Of a stretch of 64,000 nucleotides of DNA, positions 52,699 to 62,536 are shown piece by piece. This DNA comes from Pseudomonas rhodesiae (GTDB lineage Bacteria; Pseudomonadota; Gammaproteobacteria; Pseudomonadales; Pseudomonadaceae), in NCBI RefSeq assembly GCF_007858255.1, contig NZ_VFEU01000001.1, positions 434,001 to 498,000 on the forward strand, given 5' to 3'. Within the stretch, counting starts at the first letter, position 1, and each line of letters opens with the position of its first letter. The notes beneath the pieces are model-generated. The model worked only from the letters and a program-made list of their open reading frames with translations, searched no databases and was not told the DNA's origin. The translations under genes were made by a program, and so were the position numbers.

Positions 52699-52726
52699 GG
52701 GAGGGTGCAAGCACCCTCCCTTTTTT
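52699..52726 (+). terminator. Rho-independent terminator after the MFS gene
   Basis: A perfect ten-base stem GGGAGGGTGC/GCACCCTCCC with a two-base AA loop is followed by six T residues (52721-52726). It is a textbook intrinsic terminator. The convergent adenosine/adenine deaminase ends at 52729, so on the other strand the structure may serve it too, though the T run there is poor. Confidence 0.95.
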
Positions 52727-52728
52727 CG

Positions 52729-53715
<987 letters not shown>

Positions 53716-53875
53716 CTACAGGCCATGGCTGAAATAATCGGCAAAACCTGACCAGCAGGAGAGTATTCGTTTTATTCGCGCAAGGGCGACGTGAACTAAG
53801 GTGTAACGAAACGTTAGCGGCGTGGCGCAGTCTGTACCCCATCAATGACTGATTTGCCGCATTAAAAGGCCCGGA

Positions 53876-54967
53876 ATGCTCACATCCCTCAAGCAAGAAA
53901 AATTTATGCTGCTGGCGCTGATTGCCGCCATCGCCGCCTACCCGTTGGAGCATTGGATGCTGCACAGCGGGCAAGTGGTGGCGTTGCTCGCGGGGGTGGC
54001 GCTGATCGCGTTTATCGTGATGGCTTCGATGCGTGTAGCCCACCACGCTGAGCAACTGGCGGAAAAAGTCGGCGACCCCTACGGCACCATGATCCTGACC
54101 CTCGCGGCCGTGCTGGTGGAGGTGGTGATCCTGGCGATCATGATGAGTAACGAACCGTCACCGACCCTGGTGCGCGACACCATTTACTCGGCGGTGATGC
54201 TCGACATCAACGGCATCCTTGGCCTTGCCGCGCTGATGGGCGGGATCAAGCATGGTGAACAGTCCTACAACGACGATTCGGCGCGGACCTACAGCGTGAT
54301 GATCCTCACCGCCATGGGCGTGTCGATGGTGGTGCCGGAATTTATCCCCAGGGGCGATTGGAAAATTTACTCGGCCTTCACCATCGGCGCGATGGTGGTG
54401 CTGTACACCTTGTTCCTGAGGATGCAGGTGGGGCCGCACAGTTACTTCTTCAGTTACAGCTACCCGGAAAAACGCCGTAAGCAGTTGCCGGCAGACGCGG
54501 AAGCGCCGCCGGTCAGCCTGGCGTTTTCCATTGGCACTTTGGTGTTCGGTGTGGTGGTGATTGGTGCGTTGGCAGAGGTCATGTCCAAGACTCTCGACCT
54601 TGGCCTGGAAGGCACGGGCGCGCCGCCGGTAGTGACGGCGATTGTGGTGGCGGCGATTTCGGCGGCGCCGGAAATTCTGACGGCATTGCGCGCCGCGTTG
54701 GCCAACCGTATGCAGTCGGTGGTCAACATCGCGTTGGGTGCTTCGTTGTCAACAGTGATCCTGACCGTGCCAGTAATGGAGGCCATGGCGCTCTACACCG
54801 GCCAGCCGTTCCAGATGGCAATGACCCCCGTGCAAACCGTGATGGTGTTTATCACGCTGATCGTCAGCGCGATCAACCTCAACGATGGCGAAACAAACGC
54901 CATCGAAGGGATGACCCACTTTGTGCTGTTTGCGACGTTTATCATGTTGTCGCTGCTGGGCCTGTAA
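53876..54967 (+). CDS. Calcium:proton antiporter (CaX/ChaA family)
   Basis: A 363-residue cation exchanger with about eleven membrane helices and two internal repeats. The acidic segments around VLVEVVILAIMM and ISAAPEILTALRAALANRMQSVVNIALG contain the conserved Glu of the CaX alpha repeats. It probably exchanges Ca2+ (or Na+/K+) for protons across the inner membrane. It is transcribed divergently from the adenine deaminase gene and convergent with the 8-oxoguanine deaminase. A shorter N-terminus from the Met at residue 10 is possible, since no clear Shine-Dalgarno precedes the ATG. Confidence 0.88.
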   Translation: MLTSLKQEKFMLLALIAAIAAYPLEHWMLHSGQVVALLAGVALIAFIVMASMRVAHHAEQLAEKVGDPYGTMILTLAAVLVEVVILAIMMSNEPSPTLVRDTIYSAVMLDINGILGLAALMGGIKHGEQSYNDDSARTYSVMILTAMGVSMVVPEFIPRGDWKIYSAFTIGAMVVLYTLFLRMQVGPHSYFFSYSYPEKRRKQLPADAEAPPVSLAFSIGTLVFGVVVIGALAEVMSKTLDLGLEGTGAPPVVTAIVVAAISAAPEILTALRAALANRMQSVVNIALGASLSTVILTVPVMEAMALYTGQPFQMAMTPVQTVMVFITLIVSAINLNDGETNAIEGMTHFVLFATFIMLSLLGL

Positions 54968-55001
54968 GCGCAGCAGCGTAAGGTGGGTGAGGACGCCGGG
55001 A

Positions 55002-56360
55002 TCAGCTCCCGGCGATCAACGCCCGCGCCGCCTGGCTGTGATCGGCAATCAAGCCTTTCAGATCCAGGCCTTCTATCTGCCCGTCGATGACTCGCCACTG
55101 CCCGCCGACCATCACGCGATCCGCTCGGTCCGCGCCGCACAGCAGCAGCGCCGAGATCGGATCATGGCTGCCGGAAAAGCGCAGCTCATCCAGCTTGAAC
55201 AGCGCCAGGTCGGCTTGTTTGCCAACGGCCAACTCGCCGATATCCGTACGCCCCAATAACTGCGCCGAGCCTTTAGTGGCCCAGCCGAGCACGCCTTCGG
55301 GGGTGATGTGCTGCGCGCCATAACGCAAGCGCTGGATATACAGGGCCTGGCGCGCTTCGAGGATCATGTTCGACGCGTCGTTGGAGGCCGAGCCGTCCAC
55401 GCCCAGGCCGATTGGCGCGCCGGCGGCGATCAGGTCCAGGGTCGGACAGATGCCCGAGGCCAAGCGCATATTGGAGCTTGGGCAGTGACAGATACCGGTA
55501 CCGGCCTCGCCCAGGCGCGCGATTTCATCCGGGTTGAAGTGAATGCCGTGGGCCAGCCAGGTGCGCGGGCCGAGCCAGCCGACGCTGTTGAGGTAGTCCA
55601 CCGTGCGCAGGCCGAAGCGCTGCAGGCAGAAGTCTTCTTCGTCGAGGGTTTCGGCCAGATGGGTGTGCAGGCGCACATCGAGTTGAGTGGCCAATTCGGC
55701 ACTGGCGCGCATGATTTCCGGCGTGACTGAAAACGGCGAGCAGGGTGCCAGGGCTACCTGGATCTGTGCGCCGTCGCCGCGCTGGTGGTAGGCGCGGATC
55801 AGGCGCTGGCTGTCGTCCAGGATCACCTGGCCTTGCTGCACGGTTTGCTGCGGTGGCAGGCCGCCATCGGCTTCGCCCAAGCTCATGGAGCCGCGGGTGA
55901 GCATGGCGCGCATGCCCAGTTCGCGCACGCTGTCCACTTGCACATCGATGGCGTGTTCCAGGCCGTCGGGGAACAAATAGTGATGGTCGGCCGCAGTGGT
56001 GCAGCCGGACAGCAACAGCTCGGCCAATGCCACTTTACTGGCCAGGGCGAGTTTTTCCGGGGTCAGCCGCGCCCATACCGGGTAAAGGGTTTTCAGCCAC
56101 GGAAACAACGGCTGATTGACTACCGGCGCCCAGGCACGGGTGAGGGTCTGATAGAAGTGATGGTGTGTGTTGATCAGGCCCGGCAGGACCACATGTTCAC
56201 GGGCATCGAAGACCTGTTCGCAAGGTTGCGTAGGGACTTGGCCAGCCGCCAGTACTTCGGCGATCACACCGTCTTGCAGCACCAGGCCGCCACGGGCATC
56301 AAGGCCATTGGCAGTAAAAATCGCGAGGGGGGTTTTTAACCAGATACGGGTCGCAGGCAT
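55002..56360 (-). CDS. 8-oxoguanine deaminase
   Basis: A 452-residue cytosine deaminase-like amidohydrolase. The metal site HHH is in INTHHHFYQTLTRAW, HTHLAET follows, CHCPSSNMRLASGI is the substrate pocket region and GVDGSASNDASN contains the metal Asp. The combination matches PA0142-type 8-oxoguanine deaminases, which convert 8-oxoguanine to urate. GAGGAG precedes the ATG. It would act on oxidised guanine bases and feeds the purine pathway with the nearby permease. Confidence 0.9.
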   Translation of the reverse strand: MPATRIWLKTPLAIFTANGLDARGGLVLQDGVIAEVLAAGQVPTQPCEQVFDAREHVVLPGLINTHHHFYQTLTRAWAPVVNQPLFPWLKTLYPVWARLTPEKLALASKVALAELLLSGCTTAADHHYLFPDGLEHAIDVQVDSVRELGMRAMLTRGSMSLGEADGGLPPQQTVQQGQVILDDSQRLIRAYHQRGDGAQIQVALAPCSPFSVTPEIMRASAELATQLDVRLHTHLAETLDEEDFCLQRFGLRTVDYLNSVGWLGPRTWLAHGIHFNPDEIARLGEAGTGICHCPSSNMRLASGICPTLDLIAAGAPIGLGVDGSASNDASNMILEARQALYIQRLRYGAQHITPEGVLGWATKGSAQLLGRTDIGELAVGKQADLALFKLDELRFSGSHDPISALLLCGADRADRVMVGGQWRVIDGQIEGLDLKGLIADHSQAARALIAGS

Positions 56361-56492
56361 TGGCCGGCTCCTCTGAATGATGGGTTCAGGTTTGCCAGCT
56401 CAGTGTTGCCCTGTCTGCTGATCCAGGGTCGCCGGTGGGGGCGAGGGGCTAGATTACGTGGAGTTCGGTTTGTAGGAAAGCGGATTGATTTG

Positions 56493-56518
56493 TGTGGGAA
56501 GGATAAGTCCCTCCCACA
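56493..56518. repeat. Degenerate REP-like hairpin
   Basis: TGTGGGAAGGA and TCCCTCCCACA form a near-perfect hairpin with a four-base loop, 17 bases downstream of the leftward SDR stop codon. It is related to the GTGGGAGGGGG family but much diverged, and may also act as a terminator for the SDR gene. Confidence 0.6.
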
Positions 56519-56534
56519 TTTTCTTCGTGTGTAC

Positions 56535-57221
56535 TTACCAGGCGATTGTGTCGCCTTTGTAGTCCACGAAATGATGGCCACCTTTGCCGGCGAAGGCATT
56601 CACTTGATCCACCAGGCCACGCACGCTGGTATCGACATCGATATGGGCGTTTTCGCCGCCCATATCGGTTTTGACCCAGCCCGGGTGCATCGACAGCACC
56701 GTTAGCCGATGGTCGCCCAATTGGGTGATAAAGCTGTTGGTCATGGAATTGAGCGCAGCCTTACTGGCTTTGTACAGCGCCATCTCCGAACCGTCGGGAA
56801 TGGTGACGCTGCCCAGTACCGAGCTCATGAACGCCAACACACCGCTGTCTTTGCGGATCTGCCCGACAAAACGCTGGGCCAGGTTGATCGGCGCTACGGC
56901 GTTGGTGAAGAACAGCTGGCCGACTTCGGCCAGGGTGGCGTGGCCGGGCTCCTGATTGTCCGGGCCTTTGACGCCGGCATTTATGAACAGCAGATCGAAG
57001 GTGCGCTCTTTGAGGCGCTGGTTCAGGGCGATCACGGCTTGTTGATCGTCCATGTCGAGTTTCTCGATCTGTACCGGGCCAACGGCTTTCAGCGCATCGG
57101 CTTTGCTCGGATCGCGCACGGTGGCGGTCACGTCCCAGCCGTCCTGGAGCAGTTGCTTGACCAGGCCAAGACCCAGCCCACGGGAGGCGCCGATGATCAG
57201 TGCGGTTTTTGGCGTAGACAT
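56535..57221 (-). CDS. Short-chain dehydrogenase/reductase
   Basis: A 228-residue SDR. The cofactor motif is GASRGLGLGLVKQL. A catalytic Ser is in SVLGS and the YKASK motif in LYKASKAALNSM. NAGVK is the third motif. It resembles C-factor-like and CsgA-type SDRs without a named substrate. It sits between the 8-oxoguanine deaminase and a YigZ gene, on the same strand as both. Confidence 0.9.
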   Translation of the reverse strand: MSTPKTALIIGASRGLGLGLVKQLLQDGWDVTATVRDPSKADALKAVGPVQIEKLDMDDQQAVIALNQRLKERTFDLLFINAGVKGPDNQEPGHATLAEVGQLFFTNAVAPINLAQRFVGQIRKDSGVLAFMSSVLGSVTIPDGSEMALYKASKAALNSMTNSFITQLGDHRLTVLSMHPGWVKTDMGGENAHIDVDTSVRGLVDQVNAFAGKGGHHFVDYKGDTIAW

Positions 57222-57278
57222 GAAAGGCTTCCTTTGAAATCGCGGTTCAGGGAGATTCAGCGCACAACAGTAGCAGTT

Positions 57279-57860
57279 TCAGCGTTGCAGGAGGATGCGG
57301 CCACGGCTCAAGTCGGCGAGCTGGGTTTGCAGGGTTTCGATCTGCGCTTCCCCCAGGGCCAGTTGCAGTTCGACACCATTGGCGGTGAAGGTTTCTTCCA
57401 CCACCAGCCCGCCCAATTCGGCCACGCGCAGTTTGACCAGGTTCAATTCGGAGAAGCCGCACGCACAGCGCAACGGCACGCGGCTGATCAGCTCGATGCG
57501 CTCGGCGTTTTGTAAGCATTTATTCGCGCCACCACCATAGGCACGGGCAAGCCCACCGGTGCCCAGTTGGATACCGCCGTACCAGCGGATGACCAGCACG
57601 GCGACCTGGTCAAAACCTTGGGCCTCGATGGCGGCCAGGATCGGCCGCCCGGCCGTGCCGCCGGGTTCGCCGTCGTCGTTGCTTCGGTATTGATCGCCCA
57701 ATTTCCAGGCCCAGCAGTTGTGCGTGGCATCGAGAACGCTGTGCTCCTGAAAAAACGCCTGGGCGTCCTGTGGGCTGGTGATCGGTACAGCGAGGGTGAT
57801 GAAGCGGCTTTTGCGTATCTCTTCACGAAATTCGCAAAGGCCGGTGAGCGTGAAAGGCAT
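57279..57860 (-). CDS. yigZ: YigZ/IMPACT family protein
   Basis: A 193-residue protein with an N-terminal UPF0029 (IMPACT) domain and a C-terminal DUF1949 domain. The segments HNCWAWKLGDQYRSNDDGEPGGTAGRPILAAIE and RWYGGIQLGTGGLARAYGG are the family signature. The role is unknown, although related proteins touch translation control. It lies between the SDR and TetR genes, with only 12 bases to the TetR stop codon. Confidence 0.92.
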   Translation of the reverse strand: MPFTLTGLCEFREEIRKSRFITLAVPITSPQDAQAFFQEHSVLDATHNCWAWKLGDQYRSNDDGEPGGTAGRPILAAIEAQGFDQVAVLVIRWYGGIQLGTGGLARAYGGGANKCLQNAERIELISRVPLRCACGFSELNLVKLRVAELGGLVVEETFTANGVELQLALGEAQIETLQTQLADLSRGRILLQR

Positions 57861-57872
57861 AGGTTGCTTCGT

Positions 57873-58532
57873 CTAGAGGGCCGGCTTGATGCCGCAGCCT
57901 TTGAGAATGATATGGATCAGGTTGGTGCCGGCGTCTTCCATGTCTTGTTTGGTCAGGCGCGTACGCCCGGTGACGCGGCAGATCTGGGTAGCGAAATCGG
58001 CGTAGTGCTGGGTGCTGCCCCACAGCAGGAAGATCAGGTGTACGGGGTCCACGGGGTCCATTTTGCCGGCGTCGATCCAGGCCTGGAACACCGCCGCACG
58101 CCCGCTGAACCAGGCGCGGTAGTCCTGGCTGAAATATTCGGTGAGGCATTCGCCGCCGCTGATGATTTCCATGGCGAAGATCCGCGAGGCCTGGGGCTGG
58201 CGCCGTGAGAACTCCATCTTGGTGCGGATGTAGCGGGTCAGGGCCTCGGCGGGATCGTCCTCGGCGGTCAGCGTGTTGAAGGTGCTGTCCCATAGCTCGA
58301 GGATATTGCTGAGCACCGCGATATACAGGCCCAGCTTATTGGTGAAGTAGTAGTGCAAGTTGGCCTTGGGCAGCCCGGCGCTGGCAGCAATGGTGTTCAT
58401 GCTGGTGCCCTTGTAGCCATGGCGCGCGAACTCATCCTCAGCAGCCTGGAGAATCGCTTGTTCGTTCTTTTGCCGGATGCGGCTGGCGGGCTTACCGGCG
58501 TGGTGGCTGTGGGCAGGAACTTCGAGGCTCAT
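57873..58532 (-). CDS. TetR family regulator, RutR-like
   Basis: A 219-residue TetR regulator. The HTH (AILQAAEDEFARHGYKGTSMNTIAASAGLPKANLHYYFTNKLGLY) and a C-terminal domain of the RutR/YcdC type (SRRQPQASRIFAMEIISGG and WIDAGKMDPVDPVHLIFLLWGSTQHYADF) are visible. RutR senses uracil and thymine. Here the neighbouring nucleobase permease upstream on the same strand suggests control of purine or pyrimidine uptake; the ligand is inferred. The ATG at 58532 was preferred to one 39 bases earlier. Confidence 0.9.
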   Translation of the reverse strand: MSLEVPAHSHHAGKPASRIRQKNEQAILQAAEDEFARHGYKGTSMNTIAASAGLPKANLHYYFTNKLGLYIAVLSNILELWDSTFNTLTAEDDPAEALTRYIRTKMEFSRRQPQASRIFAMEIISGGECLTEYFSQDYRAWFSGRAAVFQAWIDAGKMDPVDPVHLIFLLWGSTQHYADFATQICRVTGRTRLTKQDMEDAGTNLIHIILKGCGIKPAL

Positions 58533-58619
58533 GGAGATTACCGTGCTGATCGATAGAGACGACGTGTGCACAGATAACCCACCCTCAAGCCCCAGACAAG
58601 TCCCGATGCAATAAAACCG

Positions 58620-60014
58620 TCAAAGCGGCTCCAGCGTGTCGCTTTCGGTTGCGTGGTTTACGGCGGTGCCGGGGGTTTTGGCCTCCGGCAATAGCACGCA
58701 CAACACAATCGCGGTCAGGCCGCCGCTGGTGATGGCGGAATCGAACAGATTCTGTATCAGCGCGGGCATCAGGTGTAGCAGGTTTGGCTGGGCAGCGATC
58801 CCCAGGCCGACGCCGAACGAAGTTGCGATGATCAGCATGCTGCGCCGGTCCAGTGGCGCCTGCGCGAGGATGCGCACCCCGGCGGCGGCGACACTGCCGA
58901 ACATCACCAGGGTCGCGCCGCCCAATACCGGCTTGGGGATTTGCTGCAGCACGGCCCCAATCAGCGGAAACAAACCGAGGCAGAACAGCACCACGCCGAT
59001 ATATAAGCCGACGTAACGGCTGGCGACGCCGGTGAGTTGGATCACCCCGTTGTTCTGCGCGAAGGTAGTGTTGGGGAACGCACTGAAGGTGGCGGCGATC
59101 ATGCAGCTCACCCCGTCACCCAGCACGCCGCCTTTGAGCCGGCTTATATAGGAAGGGCCACTGATGGGTTGGCGGGCGATCATGCAATTGGCAGTCAGGT
59201 CGCCGACAGTTTCGATGCTGCTGATCAGATAGATCAGCGCAATCGGCAGGAAAGCGCTCCAGTCGAAGTTGAAACCAAACCGAAACGGTATCGGCAAGCT
59301 GACCAGAGGCAAGTCCGGCAAGGCCTGAGGCACCAGTTTGCCGCTGAACCAGGCCGCCAGACTGCCCAGGGCCAGGCCGATGACAATCGCCGAAAGCCGC
59401 ACCCACGGTGTGTTCGAGCGATTGAGCAGAATGATCGTTAGCACCACGAACAGCCCCAATGCCAGGTTGGTCGGAGCGCCGAAATCGGCGGCGTTGAAAC
59501 CGCCGCCCAGGTCGGTAATGCCGACTTTGATTAGGCTGATGCCGATCAGTGTTATCACGATGCCGGTGACCAGCGGCGTAATTACCCGGCGCAACTGCCC
59601 GATGAAGCGGCTGAGGACGATCTGCACGGCCGCGCCGAAAAAGCACACGCCGAAGATCATCGCCATGATGTCTTCCGGGCTGCCGCCGCGTTGCTTGACC
59701 AGAAAACCGGCTGACAGCACAGCGCCGAGAAACGCAAAGCTGGTGCCTTGCAGGCAGATCATTCCGGCGCCGATACCAAACGGCCTACGCGCTTGGATGA
59801 AGGTGCCCACACCGGAAACCATCAACGCCATGCTGATCAGGTAGGGCAAATGCGCGGTAAGGCCGAGGGTGGAGCCGATTATCAGCGGCGGAGTGATGAT
59901 ACCGACGAAGGCGGCCAACACATGCTGCAAGGCGGCCAATAGGGCGGGGGCGGGTTTTGGGCGGTCGTTGAGGCCGTAGATCAGGTCGCTGGGGCTGGAG
60001 GATTCTGGTGGCAT
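58620..60014 (-). CDS. Nucleobase:cation symporter (NCS2 family)
   Basis: A 464-residue, 14-helix NCS2 permease of the xanthine/uric acid type. Segments around LQHVLAAFVGIITPPLIIGSTLGL, GAGMICLQGTSFAFLGAV, SSIETVGDLTANCMIARQPISG and ALPNTTFAQNNGVIQLTGVASR are typical, with the QN-G substrate motif present. It imports xanthine, urate, uracil or similar bases with protons. The ATG at 60014 gives a normal N-terminus; an upstream TTG extension (60062) is rejected. It is divergent from no gene on its right; bauR shares its strand. Confidence 0.9.
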   Translation of the reverse strand: MPPESSSPSDLIYGLNDRPKPAPALLAALQHVLAAFVGIITPPLIIGSTLGLTAHLPYLISMALMVSGVGTFIQARRPFGIGAGMICLQGTSFAFLGAVLSAGFLVKQRGGSPEDIMAMIFGVCFFGAAVQIVLSRFIGQLRRVITPLVTGIVITLIGISLIKVGITDLGGGFNAADFGAPTNLALGLFVVLTIILLNRSNTPWVRLSAIVIGLALGSLAAWFSGKLVPQALPDLPLVSLPIPFRFGFNFDWSAFLPIALIYLISSIETVGDLTANCMIARQPISGPSYISRLKGGVLGDGVSCMIAATFSAFPNTTFAQNNGVIQLTGVASRYVGLYIGVVLFCLGLFPLIGAVLQQIPKPVLGGATLVMFGSVAAAGVRILAQAPLDRRSMLIIATSFGVGLGIAAQPNLLHLMPALIQNLFDSAITSGGLTAIVLCVLLPEAKTPGTAVNHATESDTLEPL

Positions 60015-60102
60015 GGCGGGCAAACTCAAGGCGGACGGTTCTAGGTCCTGATGCCCTTGCAAAAAGCTGTCCAGTTGCTCAGCTTTTGCGCCGAGGCCCG
60101 AT

Positions 60103-61023
60103 TTAGCGTGTTGCAGCCAAGCTGTCGAGAAAGCTTTCCAGCACCAAATGAGGGCGACGGCCCTTGCGCGTGACCGATGCCAGGCTCAAATCGTAAAAAC
60201 GTGTAGCCGGTTTCAGCGCACGCAGTCGGCCTTGTTGTACCCATAGGTTGGCGTAGTGATCAGGTAAATAGCCGATATAACGACCAGTGAGGATCAGAAA
60301 CGCCATGCCTTCGCGGTCCGACGCGCTGGCGGTGCAGTTGAGCGCCTGGTAGTGAGCCTGGATGTCTGCGGGCAGGCGAAAGGTCGGGGCGATTGCGTCC
60401 TGGCTATCGATGCGGGTGTCGTCCAGCGCTTTGTCGTCGGCATAGAACAGCGGATGACCGACTGCGCAGTAAAGCAGCGAACGTTCGCTGTAGAGCGGCT
60501 GGTATTCCAGGCCGGACAGCGCGCTGGCTTGGGGCACAACTCCCACATGCAGGCGGCCGTCGAGTACGCCTTGCTCCACTTCATTGGGCGCGATCATGCG
60601 GATCTGAATCTGCACGTCCGGGCCCCGTTCCTTCAATTGTGCCAAGGCGTGTGTGATGCGCATGTGAGGCAGGGTGACAAGGTTGTCGGTGAGACCGATG
60701 ATTAATTCGCCGCGTAAGTGCTGGTGCAGGCCGTTGACCTCGGTGCGAAAGCTTTCCAGCGCGCTCAACAACTGCAGGGCCGACTGGTACACCTCGCGCC
60801 CCTCCTCCGTGAGCGAAAACCCCGCGCGGCCACGCTGGCAGAGCCTCAATCCCAGCCGCTGTTCAAGGTCGCTCATTTGCTGGCTGATGGCCGAGCGCCC
60901 GATGCCGAGCACGGTTTCTGCCGCCGAGAACCCGCCGCATTCCACCACGCTGCGAAAGATGCGCAATAAGCGGATATCGAAGTCGCTGACTTGAGCCAGA
61001 GGATCGGGACGACGGATGCTCAT
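60103..61023 (-). CDS. bauR: LysR regulator of beta-alanine catabolism
   Basis: A 306-residue LysR protein. The HTH is FDIRLLRIFRSVVECGGFSAAETVLGIGRSAISQQMSDLEQRLGLRLC, and the effector domain follows. It is divergent from bauA with about 124 bases between, the same layout as PA0133 (bauR) and PA0132 in P. aeruginosa, where it activates beta-alanine use. The shared gap should hold its operator; no palindrome was fixed. Confidence 0.88.
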   Translation of the reverse strand: MSIRRPDPLAQVSDFDIRLLRIFRSVVECGGFSAAETVLGIGRSAISQQMSDLEQRLGLRLCQRGRAGFSLTEEGREVYQSALQLLSALESFRTEVNGLHQHLRGELIIGLTDNLVTLPHMRITHALAQLKERGPDVQIQIRMIAPNEVEQGVLDGRLHVGVVPQASALSGLEYQPLYSERSLLYCAVGHPLFYADDKALDDTRIDSQDAIAPTFRLPADIQAHYQALNCTASASDREGMAFLILTGRYIGYLPDHYANLWVQQGRLRALKPATRFYDLSLASVTRKGRRPHLVLESFLDSLAATR

Positions 61024-61147
61024 AGTTTAGTGAAGCCCTGACTGAAGGTTAGAAAAGTTGGATTTCACCGACTTTATCGCCATGGCAATTTAGCTGCAAG
61101 AACGCTTTCAATCCCGACGCTGCCTTTTGCCCTGCGAGGTTTTGCTG

Positions 61148-62497
61148 ATGAACATGCCCGAAAACGCCCCTTCGTCCCTGGCCAGCCAACTCAAGTTGGA
61201 TGCGCATTGGATGCCGTATACCGCTAACCGTAATTTCCAGCGCGATCCACGCCTGATCGTGGCCGCAGAGGGTAGCTGGCTGACGGATGACAAGGGGCGC
61301 AAGGTCTACGATTCGTTATCAGGTCTGTGGACCTGCGGCGCCGGGCACACCCGCAAAGAAATTCAGGACGCGGTGGCCAAGCAATTGGGCACTTTGGACT
61401 ACTCGCCGGGTTTCCAATACGGTCATCCGCTGTCCTTTCAACTGGCGGAAAAGATTACCGATCTGACCCCCGGAAACCTCAATCATGTGTTTTTCACCGA
61501 TTCTGGCTCCGAGTGCGCCGACACCGCAGTGAAGATGGTGCGGGCTTACTGGCGCTTAAAAGGCCAGGCTACCAAGACCAAGATGATAGGCCGCGCACGG
61601 GGTTATCACGGGGTGAACATCGCCGGCACCAGCCTTGGCGGTGTGAACGGTAACCGTAAGATGTTTGGCCAGGCGCTGATGGATGTTGACCATCTCCCGC
61701 ACACCTTGCTGGCAAGCAATGCGTTTTCCCGCGGCATGCCTGAGCAGGGCGGCATCGCCTTGGCGGATGAGTTGCTCAAGTTGATCGAGCTGCATGACGC
61801 GTCGAACATCGCCGCGGTGTTCGTCGAGCCAATGGCCGGTTCGGCGGGCGTGCTGGTGCCGCCACAGGGTTACCTCAAGCGTCTGCGGGAGATCTGCGAT
61901 CAGCACAATATCCTGCTGGTATTCGATGAAGTGATCACCGGTTTCGGCCGCACCGGCTCGATGTTCGGTGCGGACAGCTTTGGTGTGACCCCGGACTTGA
62001 TGTGCATCGCCAAACAAGTCACCAACGGCGCGATCCCCATGGGCGCAGTGATTGCCAGCAGCGAGATCTATCAAACCTTCATGAACCAGGCGACGCCGGA
62101 GTACGCAGTGGAATTCCCCCACGGCTACACCTACTCGGCGCACCCGGTCGCTTGCGCGGCGGGCTTGGCGGCGTTGGACCTGTTGCAGAAGGAAAACCTG
62201 GTGCAGAGCGTAGCCGAAGTCGCTCCGCACTTTGAGAATGCGCTGCACGGTTTGAAGGGCAGCAAGAACGTAATCGACATTCGCAACTATGGCCTGGCCG
62301 GCGCGATCCAGATCGCCCCGCGTGACGGAGACGCCATTGTGCGTCCATTCGAGGCCGGCATGGCTTTGTGGAAGGCGGGGTTCTACGTGCGCTTTGGTGG
62401 CGACACGCTTCAGTTCGGGCCAACCTTCAACAGCAAGCCGCAGGACTTGGATCGCTTGTTCGACGCGGTCGGCGACGTGCTGAACAAAATCGACTGA
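61148..62497 (+). CDS. bauA: Beta-alanine:pyruvate transaminase
   Basis: A 449-residue class III aminotransferase. It contains HWMPYTANRNFQRDPRLIV and DSLSGLWTCGAGHTRKEIQ, which are near identical in BauA. The PLP-binding Lys is in CIAKQVTNGAIPMGA, and FDEVITGFGRTG holds the cofactor Asp. It converts beta-alanine and pyruvate to malonate semialdehyde and alanine. The ATG at 61148 has GAGG upstream; an earlier TTG is not needed. It is followed after 39 bases by bauC. Confidence 0.94.
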   Translation: MNMPENAPSSLASQLKLDAHWMPYTANRNFQRDPRLIVAAEGSWLTDDKGRKVYDSLSGLWTCGAGHTRKEIQDAVAKQLGTLDYSPGFQYGHPLSFQLAEKITDLTPGNLNHVFFTDSGSECADTAVKMVRAYWRLKGQATKTKMIGRARGYHGVNIAGTSLGGVNGNRKMFGQALMDVDHLPHTLLASNAFSRGMPEQGGIALADELLKLIELHDASNIAAVFVEPMAGSAGVLVPPQGYLKRLREICDQHNILLVFDEVITGFGRTGSMFGADSFGVTPDLMCIAKQVTNGAIPMGAVIASSEIYQTFMNQATPEYAVEFPHGYTYSAHPVACAAGLAALDLLQKENLVQSVAEVAPHFENALHGLKGSKNVIDIRNYGLAGAIQIAPRDGDAIVRPFEAGMALWKAGFYVRFGGDTLQFGPTFNSKPQDLDRLFDAVGDVLNKID

Positions 62498-62536
62498 TTT
62501 CTCCTTCTATATAGAACAACTTTTCAGGAGCCCTGC